DNA of 43,451 nt, taken from IMG/VR virus record IMGVR_UViG_3300031651_000004, positions 1 through 43,451 of that record; one strand, written 5' to 3'. Made by a program: the position numbers and the translations under genes. This DNA comes from a virus. The notes below the pieces were generated by a model. That model was not told the DNA's origin. It saw nothing but the letters and a program-made list of their open reading frames with translations, and made no database searches. Below are positions 9,305 to 15,039 of the stretch, one piece after another. Every line of letters begins with the position of its first letter. Position 1 is the first letter of the stretch.

Positions 9305-9482
9305 CCTGCTGCAACGCCTGACCGCCCGCTCGTTCTTGTTGGTTGTGCTCGTCGTGATTCTATCTACCGTCCTGGTCTGGCACGGGAAAATCAGCGAGGG
9401 CATCTTCGCCGGGGTGGTGAGCGGTCCCGTAGTGGCCTACATCATCCGAGCGGTCGTGCAGGACTTCAAGGGCTCACAATGA
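9297..9482 (+). CDS. Holin-like two-helix membrane protein
   Basis: 61 residues with two hydrophobic segments, at about 12-30 (SFLLVVLVVILSTVLVW) and 35-53 (ISEGIFAGVVSGPVVAYII), and a short charged C-terminus (RAVVQDFKGSQ). Small size, two helices and a position just after an M15 endolysin are the class-II holin pattern, but holins cannot be assigned from sequence with certainty. The stop overlaps the next ATG (ATGA). Confidence 0.7.
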   Translation: MFDLLQRLTARSFLLVVLVVILSTVLVWHGKISEGIFAGVVSGPVVAYIIRAVVQDFKGSQ

Positions 9483-9646
9483 TAGACTTCGGAACCTTCC
9501 GGCTCATTCGCGAGGACCCCGACGGCAGAATAGAAATCTCCTTCTGTGGCGACGCCTGTATTGACGACCTCCTCGGCCATGTCGAGGACTTCATGCAGGC
9601 CTGCGGCTTCCACTTCGCCGGACACATCACCATAAGTCAGGACTAA
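9479..9646 (+). CDS. Small acidic protein, unknown
   Basis: 55 residues starting at an ATG that overlaps the upstream stop (ATGA at 9479-9482). The sequence is acidic with three cysteines (ISFCGDACIDDLL, FMQACGFHF). The coupled start and unbroken high-GC codon use support a real gene. It is the last gene before an AT-rich junction. Function unknown. Confidence 0.65.
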   Translation: MIDFGTFRLIREDPDGRIEISFCGDACIDDLLGHVEDFMQACGFHFAGHITISQD

Positions 9647-9800
9647 TAATCGTGAGCCCAAAATATAAGATAAGACTAATAATCTGCTATAAGATAAGTG
9701 GCGAAGATTGGACTCCATCCAATGATTGCCGGACAATAACTAAATCCCGCAAGCATCACTGCCTATATCTCGCGCAGCAACATAACCTAGAGGTTATACC
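9647..9800 (+). promoter_or_regulatory. AT-rich intergenic region with interleaved direct repeats
   Basis: This gap is far richer in A+T than its surroundings. It holds two pairs of exact 11-bp direct repeats: GACTAATAATC at 9641-9651 and 9674-9684, and TATAAGATAAG at 9664-9674 and 9688-9698. The second TATAAG is preceded by TGC, an extended -10 arrangement, so a rightward promoter there is possible. A perfect 7-bp inverted repeat (ATAACCT-AG-AGGTTAT, 9782-9797) abuts the next gene's start and contains its Shine-Dalgarno AGAGG. The layout suggests regulator sites controlling the last lysis genes. Confidence 0.5.
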
Positions 9801-10487
9801 GTGACCGGCAAACTGACACCCCTCGGCTGGTCCTTGCTGATCATCGTAATTCTATTCTTGACGATAGTTTTACAATGCTTCCACCTTAATTCCATTCAAT
9901 CGGACGCCTATCACTGGCGAAGCGTTGCCGCAGCAAGGGATACGCTCGTACAGGACGCTCAAGGTAGAGCGCACCGGGCGGCAGTGGACCTGGCCGGCGT
10001 CCGGGAGATGTATGCCGCAATCGAGCGGGTGAGCGAAGAGCAGGCCGCAGAGATCAAGAGGCTCCGCGCTCACGTACAAAGCGTGACGACGGTTACGGTA
10101 CAGGCTCCCGCTGAAACGCTATACGTGCACTCCGAGGGCACACCAACGTACCCAGATAGCATACAATCGTATGCTTTTGGTATACGTTCCTTCCTGTTCG
10201 ACTTCGAGGGAGCGACGGTCAGGGTCGGGTATAAGCAAGACGCTTATAGCCTACTAAACGCTACTATAACTTACAAACCCGTGTCACTTCTGCTCACGGT
10301 TTCCCGGATGAAGGATGATTCCTACCGCACCGACGTGGAAACCATACCTCCCATCTGGACGGTCCAGGTGCTGGACACCGTGGTCCTGGTCGAGCGTCCG
10401 TCGGCACTTACCCGTATCTGGCGACGTATTCGGTTCCCGCTGGTGTTCTGCTCTGGTGTCTACGTGGGAGCGAGGTTGTTCCGGTGA
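9801..10487 (+). CDS. Spanin-like membrane-anchored coiled-coil protein
   Basis: 228 residues from a GTG start behind AGAGG. One N-terminal membrane helix at about 8-28 (LGWSLLIIVILFLTIVLQC) precedes a coiled coil (about 50-95) and then a beta-rich domain with DTVVLVERP near 195. A second weak hydrophobic stretch lies at the end (LVFCSGVYVGARL). Inner-membrane anchor, periplasmic coiled coil and lysis-cassette location fit an i-spanin-like role in a Gram-negative host, but it is longer than usual. Codon use is more A+T-rich than in its neighbours, hinting at separate acquisition. Confidence 0.6.
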   Translation: MTGKLTPLGWSLLIIVILFLTIVLQCFHLNSIQSDAYHWRSVAAARDTLVQDAQGRAHRAAVDLAGVREMYAAIERVSEEQAAEIKRLRAHVQSVTTVTVQAPAETLYVHSEGTPTYPDSIQSYAFGIRSFLFDFEGATVRVGYKQDAYSLLNATITYKPVSLLLTVSRMKDDSYRTDVETIPPIWTVQVLDTVVLVERPSALTRIWRRIRFPLVFCSGVYVGARLFR

Positions 10488-10798
10488 GGTACAAAGACTG
10501 CGTACCGTTAGACGTAGTGCGTTGTGGGGGGCTCACTTACAGGACCAAGTACGTCGCACCAGAGAAGATGGCTGAGATGGCTGGTGATCCATGCTTGGGG
10601 GCCGTAGCATGGGACGACCAGATTATCTACATACGGGACGACTTGAGCCCGGCGCGTACCTTCCTTGTCTGGTGTCATGAGGTGAACCACATTCTAGCGG
10701 ACTCAGGGGGCTACGGGGACGACATGGGAGAAGAGATCGCCCAACGGCTAGAGCGTCCCCTTGCCTCATTCCTGGCCGAGAATGGACTGGCGGGCTAG
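10484..10798 (+). CDS. Small HExxH metallopeptidase-like protein
   Basis: 104 residues from a GTG overlapping the previous stop (GTGA). The zinc-binding HExxH motif is H65-E-V-N-H69 in LVWCHEVNHIL, and E83/E84 downstream (MGEEIAQRL) could supply the third ligand, as in ImmA/IrrE- or SprT-like small proteases. Four cysteines are present. Similar tiny HExxH proteins occur in many phages with unknown targets. It is the last rightward gene and runs tail to tail into the leftward block, overlapping its last gene by four bases. Confidence 0.75.
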   Translation: MRYKDCVPLDVVRCGGLTYRTKYVAPEKMAEMAGDPCLGAVAWDDQIIYIRDDLSPARTFLVWCHEVNHILADSGGYGDDMGEEIAQRLERPLASFLAENGLAG

Positions 10799-10914
10799 AC
10801 GAACATAGGCCAGTCTCCCGCTTCCTCCATACCGAAGTAGGGTGTCTTGTTCCACTCTTTCCATACATAGGTTCCCAAGAGTAGGAGTCCTAAGAGTACT
10901 AAGAGGCGTTTCAT
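10795..10914 (-). CDS. 39-residue membrane or secreted peptide
   Basis: Leftward ATG at 10914. The product is KRLLVLLGLLLLGTYVWKEW followed by a short polar tail ending FGMEEAGDWPMFV. A positive N-terminus plus a 12-residue Leu-rich core is a signal-anchor. The start follows GAGGAAGATGAGCC. Single-helix peptides of this kind are common in phage early and lysis regions; no function can be assigned. It converges with the rightward HExxH gene. Confidence 0.55.
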   Translation of the reverse strand: MKRLLVLLGLLLLGTYVWKEWNKTPYFGMEEAGDWPMFV

Positions 10915-10991
10915 GGCTCATCTTCCTCACTTTCTCCCGGCGCGTTTATTTCGATTCTAAGACCCTATCCCGGTTTTCCCATGCTGGGACA

Positions 10992-11053
10992 CCCGCCCGG
11001 CCCGTTCGTCCGTCTCCGTTCGCTTGGGGGCGTCTGACGGCAAACCGGGCGGG
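10992..11053 (-). other. Nested GC-rich inverted repeat
   Basis: Perfect 9-bp arms (CCCGCCCGG at 10992-11000, CCGGGCGGG at 11045-11053) enclose a second 5-bp pair (CCGTC 11010-11014, GACGG 11036-11040). A separate short hairpin (TCCCA-TGC-TGGGA) lies just left of it. The structure sits in the 164-bp gap between two leftward genes, next to the point where the rightward block ends. No U-run follows, so it is not a classical terminator; an RNA processing or readthrough barrier is possible. Confidence 0.4.
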
Positions 11054-11078
11054 GTTCCTCCTGTTGACTTGTGAGCCA

Positions 11079-11288
11079 TCAGACGAGCATGTAAGCATCG
11101 GGGTCTGGTCCAATGAACTGCATAGGTTCTTCACAGTTTGGACACAGGGGGTCGTCGTTAGCATCGAACTCGACTATTTCGTACTCTTCGTAGTAGGCTT
11201 CACACATAGGGCAGTACCAGTCTCCCGAGCCTCTATCGGGTTCTGCGTGACGTAGTAACTGTCCGTCGTGGTTCGGGATGTCGTTCAT
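11079..11288 (-). CDS. Zinc-ribbon protein
   Basis: 69 residues with two Cys pairs: C-P-M-C near residue 26 (DWYCPMCEAYYEEY) and C-P-N-C near 49 (PLCPNCEEPMQFIG). This is a classic zinc-ribbon spacing with a basic/acidic halo. The ATG is immediately preceded by GTGAGCC, which also holds the stop of the upstream membrane gene. It is one of many small zinc-ribbon genes in this leftward block. Nucleic-acid or protein binding is likely but not demonstrated. Confidence 0.75.
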   Translation of the reverse strand: MNDIPNHDGQLLRHAEPDRGSGDWYCPMCEAYYEEYEIVEFDANDDPLCPNCEEPMQFIGPDPDAYMLV

Positions 11289-11291
11289 GGC

Positions 11292-11654
11292 TCACCCGCC
11301 GATGAGGGCTTTGAAGGCGTAGTAGGCGGGGTTGAGCACCTTTGCAACGGCATCCGGCAACACAAATGTGCCGCCAAGAATCCCCACAATAGCAAAAACC
11401 ACGTTCACCGTGAATCGTGAGTCTTTTTGCGTCCACTCCCCCGTACTGGTATCCGGGCCGCCAAGCAGGTAGAGGCGCATACAACCAACAGCACCAACCA
11501 GCAGGAGCGCAACACCAAGCCCGACACACATCCACCCCTCCACAAGCCACATCTGCCGAATAAGCACATCCCACAGATACTCGGCGGCCACACCCAACTT
11601 CGCCGCGAGTACGTCGATTCGCTGAAGAATCTCCTGTCCCATTTGCTCGTTCAT
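11292..11654 (-). CDS. Small two-helix membrane protein
   Basis: 120 residues, ATG at 11654 behind GAGGAGGTG. The N-terminal amphipathic stretch QEILQRIDVLAAKLGVAAEY leads to LWDVLIRQ, a pattern recurring in phage membrane proteins of unknown function. Two hydrophobic helices follow, at about 43-62 (VGLGVALLLVGAVGCM) and 84-103 (NVVFAIVGILGGTFVL). Its operon contains mostly soluble small genes. Holin, superinfection exclusion or another membrane role cannot be separated from sequence. Confidence 0.7.
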   Translation of the reverse strand: MNEQMGQEILQRIDVLAAKLGVAAEYLWDVLIRQMWLVEGWMCVGLGVALLLVGAVGCMRLYLLGGPDTSTGEWTQKDSRFTVNVVFAIVGILGGTFVLPDAVAKVLNPAYYAFKALIGG

Positions 11655-11665
11655 CTTACACCTCC

Positions 11666-12007
11666 TCAGAAGGGTACGTCATCATCGGGGGAAGCGGCGG
11701 ATTCCGGCGGACCCTGTGAGCCCAGCGCCTGATACACGGCTTGGACTTCCAGGTTCCCGGTGACTTTGATCCATCCAAGCCCCATCGCCTGAAGCAGTTT
11801 GACCATGAACTGTTCGGCGGCGGCTTTCTTGTCTTCGGGGCACTTGTCTCCGGTATTCATCCAGAGGGCACCGGCGTTTCCTTCTACGAACCCATCGCCG
11901 TCCACGATCCCCATCCAGAGGTGGAAGGCGGGCTGTTTGGGGGAGTTGGCCCGGTTCTTGTTGAGGTTGAGTCCGATACGGATGTGTTCGTTTTTCTTAT
12001 CAGGCAT
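11666..12007 (-). CDS. Possible ssDNA-binding protein (SSB-like acidic tip)
   Basis: 113 residues starting at ATG 12007, chosen because GGAGAAGG lies just upstream; an in-frame ATG further out lacks such a site. The C-terminus ends in SPDDDVPF, which matches the acidic tip by which bacterial and phage SSB proteins recruit partners (DDDIPF type). The body (IRIGLNLNKNRANSPKQP, HLWMGIVDGDG) could be a beta-barrel, but I cannot confirm an OB fold. It has its own candidate promoter 50 bp upstream, unlike most genes in the block, which fits a highly expressed DNA-binding protein. Confidence 0.5.
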   Translation of the reverse strand: MPDKKNEHIRIGLNLNKNRANSPKQPAFHLWMGIVDGDGFVEGNAGALWMNTGDKCPEDKKAAAEQFMVKLLQAMGLGWIKVTGNLEVQAVYQALGSQGPPESAASPDDDVPF

Positions 12008-12052
12008 GGTCCTTCTCCGGGTTCTGGTTAGTCTCTCGTGAGCCACAAACCA

Positions 12053-12082
12053 AGTATATCACACATTCTAACCCTATGTCAC
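12053..12082 (-). promoter_or_regulatory. Leftward sigma-70-like promoter
   Basis: Reading leftward, GTGACA (12082-12077) and TATACT (12058-12053) are separated by 18 bp. Each hexamer differs from consensus at one base. The site lies in the 71-bp gap before the SSB-like gene, and transcription would begin about 40 bp ahead of its start. Confidence 0.5.
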
Positions 12083-12354
12083 TCCTCCTCTTGTGTGTAG
12101 CGGGCCTCGATTTCCCCGTAGCGGGTGACGTTGTACCCCCTTGGTTCCAGCAGCCACCGCACGTCGTCCTCGGTCTGCTCCCGTAGTTGCTCGGAGGCGA
12201 GGAGGGCGTCGAGGATGGCTCCTACCCACGGCCACATCTCCGCCTCATCAAAGCCAGTGTCAAGCCACCATGTTGCGCCCACGCATTCATACTCGTCATA
12301 TCCTACGCCGTCGGGCCTCGGCACTCGCACCGTCACCGTCTGTCGGTCAGTCAT
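12079..12354 (-). CDS. Unknown small protein with DVRWLL module
   Basis: 91 residues from ATG 12354, behind GGAGG. It is acidic and Trp-rich (ATWWLDTGFDEAEMWPWVGAILD). The segment EQTEDDVRWLLEPRGY resembles the end of the gene at 15036 (LQAEADVRWLLRG), and the DNA there is also similar (CAGCCACCGCACGTC is shared), so the two genes have exchanged or duplicated this end. Function unknown. Confidence 0.65.
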   Translation of the reverse strand: MTDRQTVTVRVPRPDGVGYDEYECVGATWWLDTGFDEAEMWPWVGAILDALLASEQLREQTEDDVRWLLEPRGYNVTRYGEIEARYTQEEE

Positions 12355-12718
12355 GGGGTGCCTCCAGGGCATCTAATAGCGCGTTGTACTCTTCCCACGT
12401 TTGGAGGCAAGTCGGCCAAAGATGTCTCGGTCCTCCGTCTCCGGTGATGCAGTTCTGGTGATGGGCAGCCATGAAGGCGCGAAGGCCGTGCCTCCCGTAG
12501 TGCTCGGGGTGAGCCTCGGCCTGCCGTAGAAACTCGTCGGCGTTGTCGGTCTGCATCAGCATCCCGCCCCGTGGGTCGCACGGTAGCCCGCACTCCGGAT
12601 GCCGGTATAGGTCGGATTCCCTGTGTGTCCACCAGCAGGTGTTGACGCCGTAGAAGATGGTCGTCGGCTTTGCCCGGCGGACGTTTTCAAAGCTCATGCG
12701 CTCAACCACGGCTGGCAT
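12347..12718 (-). CDS. Unknown Cys/His-rich protein
   Basis: 123 residues from ATG 12718, which lies inside a 25-bp leader repeat (12716-12740) that supplies its GGAGG. Cys and His are spread through it (NTCWWTHRESDLYRHPECGLPCDP, AAHHQNCITGDGG, HLWPTC), suggesting metal binding. Overlaps the neighbours at both ends: 8 bases with the downstream gene and 17 with the upstream. No family recognised. Confidence 0.65.
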   Translation of the reverse strand: MPAVVERMSFENVRRAKPTTIFYGVNTCWWTHRESDLYRHPECGLPCDPRGGMLMQTDNADEFLRQAEAHPEHYGRHGLRAFMAAHHQNCITGDGGPRHLWPTCLQTWEEYNALLDALEAPHD

Positions 12719-13178
12719 CGGATACCTCCGGGGTGGGGGTGGCTCGGGAGCGGACAAGATCAACCAGAAGTCGTATCGCTCCTCGGAAGTCGTCGTCCAA
12801 CTCCACCTGCAAGACATCAGCGGGGCCATTCTCTCGTAACTCCTGGTTGATACAGTCGGCAAGTCCGGCCATCTTCGTCTCTGCCGCTTGGAGGCGGGAT
12901 TGGAGGGCGGCGAGTTCACTGACCCTCGACTTCAGGGCGCTGACCCGGGGCCAGTAGAGTCGCTTCGATCTTCCTACCTGTACCAGATACGACTCGTGAT
13001 CTCGTCGAGAGCCATACCCGGCAGAGGAGTTCGGTGAGTAACCGCTGGGTAGACATAGGTTGGGGCTTGCGAAGGCCGGAACTACAGCGACAATCATTCC
13101 CTCCTTTTTCGCCCTGTAACCTTGGCTCTGGCTCGTCCACATTACTTCGTCACCCGCCTTGAATCTCGGCTCACTCAT
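12702..13178 (-). CDS. Small protein with KOW/SH3-like head and coiled coil
   Basis: 158 residues from ATG 13178 behind AAGGAGAGG. The N-terminus (FKAGDEVMWTSQSQGYRAKKEGMIVAVV) resembles a small barrel that binds polymers. The middle is a coiled coil (LKSRVSELAALQSRLQAAETKM) related to the heads of the genes at 13884 and 14408. The C-terminus ends ATPTPEVSDASRG, and those last residues are encoded by the leader repeat of the next gene. It overlaps the previous gene through ATGAGTGA. Confidence 0.65.
   Translation of the reverse strand: MSEPRFKAGDEVMWTSQSQGYRAKKEGMIVAVVPAFASPNLCLPSGYSPNSSAGYGSRRDHESYLVQVGRSKRLYWPRVSALKSRVSELAALQSRLQAAETKMAGLADCINQELRENGPADVLQVELDDDFRGAIRLLVDLVRSRATPTPEVSDASRG
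12716..12740. repeat. 25-bp start-leader repeat, copy 1
   Basis: CATCGGATACCTCC followed by GGGGTGGGGGT on the plus strand; on the coding strand it reads ACCCCCACCCCGGAGG then TATCCGATG, supplying GGAGG and the ATG. Exact copies lie at 13889-13913 and 14419-14443, and 16 bp of it at 13530-13545. The preceding gene's last codons always read through it as TPTPEVSD. Confidence 0.9.
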
Positions 13179-13335
13179 CGTCCTCTCCTTCCTGGCGGGC
13201 ATCGGCTCTGCTCGTCGGAAACGGGGGCACCAACTCGTGTTCATAGGCGTCTTGGTCCCCGCGACAGTGAGGGCAAAGTCCTTCATAGTTCGGGAGCCCA
13301 CACCCAGGACACGACGGACCATCACGGACGGGCAT
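13171..13335 (-). CDS. Zinc-ribbon mini-protein
   Basis: 54 residues from ATG 13335 behind AAGGAG. It carries CPGCG near residue 9 and CPHC near 21 (LCPHCRGDQD), one compact zinc ribbon, followed by an acidic tail (RQEGEDDE). The tail codons are the next gene's ribosome-binding leader, and the same leader (TCTCCTTCCTGGCGGG on the plus strand, at 13184-13199 and 13341-13356) precedes this gene. A nucleic-acid-binding role is possible. Confidence 0.65.
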   Translation of the reverse strand: MPVRDGPSCPGCGLPNYEGLCPHCRGDQDAYEHELVPPFPTSRADARQEGEDDE

Positions 13336-13477
13336 CTTGTTCTCCTTCCTGGCGGGGAGTCCAGCAATCCTCCGGTGCCGGGTCATCGTACCATTTATGC
13401 CGGTAGGCTTCTGCGACCTTCGGACGTTCAGGACAATCCGTGAACCGTCCGCACGTCCCGCAGGTACGCTCACTCAT
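13322..13477 (-). CDS. Zinc-ribbon mini-protein
   Basis: 51 residues from ATG 13477; the start overlaps the stop of the upstream gene (CCATGAG). Begins MSERTCGTCGRFTDCPERP, a CxxC knuckle with a third Cys, and has a second Cys near residue 39. It resembles the starts of the genes at 15417 (EPRTCAGC) and 17389 (EPRTCGNC), so the three are probably a paralogous set. Its last residues RQEGEQDARP come from the leader repeat of the next gene. Confidence 0.6.
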   Translation of the reverse strand: MSERTCGTCGRFTDCPERPKVAEAYRHKWYDDPAPEDCWTPRQEGEQDARP

Positions 13478-13695
13478 GGGGACACGCCCATTTCAATTCC
13501 GTCCCATCCTTCGTCGTACTCATGGTCGTCCTCCGGGGTGGGGGTTGGTAGAACACTGTGGAACACCTGGCCCCTCTCGGTCAGGCGGTACTCACCGTCG
13601 GGGTGGCCGGGATGATATTCAGCCATCCAGTACCGGGTGTGGACGTATCGTCCGTGACTGTCTGGCCCCGAGTGTACTTCGATTCGGTCAGACAT
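13474..13695 (-). CDS. Unknown small protein
   Basis: 73 residues from ATG 13695, with GAGGAGG upstream. The centre is aromatic and Gly-rich (GPDSHGRYVHTRYWMAEYHPGHPDGEYRL) and the C-terminus is acidic (TPTPEDDHEYDEGWDG). TPTPE is encoded by a partial leader repeat (13530-13545) that is now buried in the coding sequence; a 17-codon frame starting just after it may be a fossil start site. Function unknown. Confidence 0.6.
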   Translation of the reverse strand: MSDRIEVHSGPDSHGRYVHTRYWMAEYHPGHPDGEYRLTERGQVFHSVLPTPTPEDDHEYDEGWDGIEMGVSP

Positions 13696-13891
13696 GAGGG
13701 GGCTCCTCCTCGGGCGCGGGGTCCTCATCCCACACCTTATCCCACACCTTTGCATTGATTTCCCGTCCGCAATACATGCAGTAGCGGGTACCATTCTCTG
13801 CGGGGCCATCGGCGGTGAACTGAAACGCTTCGCCGCAACTGGTGTGCCAAATGCCGTCTTCGTCTTCTTCCCAGAGACAGAGGTCAGACAT
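13688..13891 (-). CDS. Zinc-binding small protein
   Basis: 67 residues from ATG 13891, inside leader repeat copy 13889-13913. Three Cys (HTSCGEAF near 16 and RYCMYCGREI near 37-40) form a short zinc-finger pattern, followed by an acidic tail (DEDPAPEEEPP). Phage genomes often carry such Com-like or ribbon proteins. Overlaps the next gene by eight bases. Confidence 0.65.
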   Translation of the reverse strand: MSDLCLWEEDEDGIWHTSCGEAFQFTADGPAENGTRYCMYCGREINAKVWDKVWDEDPAPEEEPPHV

Positions 13892-14225
13892 CGGATACCT
13901 CCGGGGTGGGGGTGGCATCGCGCTCTTCATCCCATCGTTTTTTCATTCTGGTCAGGGCCTCATGTCTGTTCATACCGTGTTCGTCCTCCGCACGCTGAAG
14001 AATCTCTTCGCAGGCCACCCAATAGCCCTGATGCCAGTTCGCTCCTTCGCTGTCTCCCTCATCACCGCTCTTCTTTGCCATCTCCAGTTGTTTGTGCCCG
14101 TTCACATGAGCAGCGGACACGAGGTCATCCGCTATCCGCTCTACCGCTTGGAGGCGGGAGTGGAGAGCGGCGTTCTCTGATCGCAAGTCCTCAAGTTCGG
14201 CTGCGAAGTCTGCCATCTTACTCAT
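13884..14225 (-). CDS. Coiled-coil protein, duplicated head
   Basis: 113 residues from ATG 14225, behind CCGGAGG. Begins MSKMADFAAELEDLRSEN and continues as a strong coiled coil to about residue 35; the rest differs from its sister gene at 14408. The tail reads ATPTPEVSDV, encoded by the next gene's leader repeat. The 97 bp at 14138-14234 recur at 14596-14692 with two mismatches, so this is a recent head duplication with a different body. Confidence 0.65.
   Translation of the reverse strand: MSKMADFAAELEDLRSENAALHSRLQAVERIADDLVSAAHVNGHKQLEMAKKSGDEGDSEGANWHQGYWVACEEILQRAEDEHGMNRHEALTRMKKRWDEERDATPTPEVSDV
13889..13913. repeat. 25-bp start-leader repeat, copy 2
   Basis: Exact match to 12716-12740. 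It starts the zinc-binding gene at 13688 and ends the coiled-coil gene at 13884. Confidence 0.9.
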
Positions 14226-14234
14226 CGTGTGCCT
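14138..14234. repeat. 97-bp direct repeat, copy A
   Basis: Matches 14596-14692 at 95 of 97 positions (458-bp offset). It covers the leader and coiled-coil head of the gene at 13884. A more diverged part (cgcttggaggcgggatt and neighbours near 12888-12915) recurs in the gene at 12702. The unchanged heads with unrelated bodies point to recombination within repeated starts. Confidence 0.9.
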
Positions 14235-14421
14235 CCGGGGTTTGTCCAACGTATTGTCCTCCGGGCCGTAGACGGTCTTGTACTTTCCACCATGTCCACT
14301 GGCCTCCTCTTTTCACTGCAACGCGCTCCCCGGTATCGGTTGCAACGACTTTGGCGTAATAGCCGCCCTGGAACCCGAGGTTCTCTGTCACTCGATACTT
14401 CTTGCCGTCAACGGTTATCAT
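14218..14421 (-). CDS. Unknown small basic protein
   Basis: 67 residues from ATG 14421 inside leader repeat copy 14419-14443. The sequence alternates beta-like segments (MITVDGKKYRVTENLGFQGG, YAKVVATDTGERVAV) with a Trp-rich basic patch (GGQWTWWKVQDRL), consistent with a small barrel. Overlaps both neighbours. Function unknown. Confidence 0.65.
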   Translation of the reverse strand: MITVDGKKYRVTENLGFQGGYYAKVVATDTGERVAVKRGGQWTWWKVQDRLRPGGQYVGQTPEAHDE

Positions 14422-14683
14422 CGGATACCTCCGGGGTGGGGGTGAGCACTCGGTCCACCTTGCTGAACACGCAGTCCAGGTCGATCCAGACGATGGCATC
14501 CATCGACCCTCCGCCTTCTCGACACTTGGGTAGGAGGATATCGTTCACGACCCGCTTGAGTTCTCGAAGCGCGGTGACAGCCTCGTCCCTCTCCTGCTCT
14601 ACCGCTTCAAGGCGGGAGTGGAGAGCGGCGTTCTCTGATCGCAAGTCCTCAAGTTCGGCTGCGAAGTCTGCCATCTTACTCAT
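14408..14683 (-). CDS. Coiled-coil protein, duplicated head
   Basis: 91 residues from ATG 14683. The first 24 residues equal those of the gene at 13884 except one Gln/Glu change. The remainder (EQERDEAVTALRELKRVVND, KCREGGGSMDAIVWIDLD) is distinct. Ends LTPTPEVSDDNR, where the TPTPEVSD codons are again the following gene's leader. Protein-interaction role likely from the coiled coil. Confidence 0.65.
   Translation of the reverse strand: MSKMADFAAELEDLRSENAALHSRLEAVEQERDEAVTALRELKRVVNDILLPKCREGGGSMDAIVWIDLDCVFSKVDRVLTPTPEVSDDNR
14419..14443. repeat. 25-bp start-leader repeat, copy 3
   Basis: Exact match to 12716-12740. It starts the gene at 14218 and ends the coiled-coil gene at 14408. Confidence 0.9.
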
Positions 14684-14692
14684 CGTGTGCCT
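14596..14692. repeat. 97-bp direct repeat, copy B
   Basis: Second copy of the repeat at 14138-14234 (95/97 identical). It covers the leader CACACGATG and the coiled-coil head of the gene at 14408. Confidence 0.9.
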
Positions 14693-15039
14693 TCCTCTCT
14701 GTACGCTTGCCAGCATGTTTCGTAGTCAGGGGCGAGGGTTTTGATGTACTGTCGGCTCACGAGATACCTAGCCTCGAACCCGGCGTCTGACAGGAGCCCG
14801 TCGTCGAAGTCCACGTGGACGGTTGCCAGCATGGGGACGAGGTGCCGCTTGTCGCCTCCGCACCCGCCCATCTTCCGCGTTATCATGTGCGCCGCCACGA
14901 CCGGGTTCCAGTCCGTCCCTGGTGAGCCCGTAACCGCACACTCCTGTTCCCTGATCCAGTCCGCCTTTTCTCCGAAGTTCCGCTCATACTTCTTCTTGCG
15001 TCTCTTGCTGTTCACGGGGTTCAGGCGGCTACGCTTCAT
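14680..15039 (-). CDS. HNH-like nuclease/recombination protein
   Basis: 119 residues from ATG 15039, which overlaps the upstream TGA (ATGA). A very basic head (KRSRLNPVNSKRRKKKYERN) leads to CAVTG near 34, AAHMITRKMGGCGGDKRHLVPM near 50-70 and HVDFDDG near 75. The C...H...G-D..LVP..H order is that of phage HNH-type proteins of the NinG/YbcO/DUF968 group, which act on recombination intermediates. A clear second metal-site Cys pair is missing, so the family call is tentative. It overlaps the coiled-coil gene downstream. Confidence 0.6.
   Translation of the reverse strand: MKRSRLNPVNSKRRKKKYERNFGEKADWIREQECAVTGSPGTDWNPVVAAHMITRKMGGCGGDKRHLVPMLATVHVDFDDGLLSDAGFEARYLVSRQYIKTLAPDYETCWQAYREEGTR

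Noticed and set aside
10992-11053. Rho-independent terminator at the convergent junction
   Set aside because: The stem is good but there is no U-run on either strand, so I list it only as an inverted repeat.
13470-13523. 17-codon leftward frame after a buried leader repeat
   Set aside because: It lies wholly inside the gene at 13474 in another frame. It has a plausible leader but is too short to support as a product.
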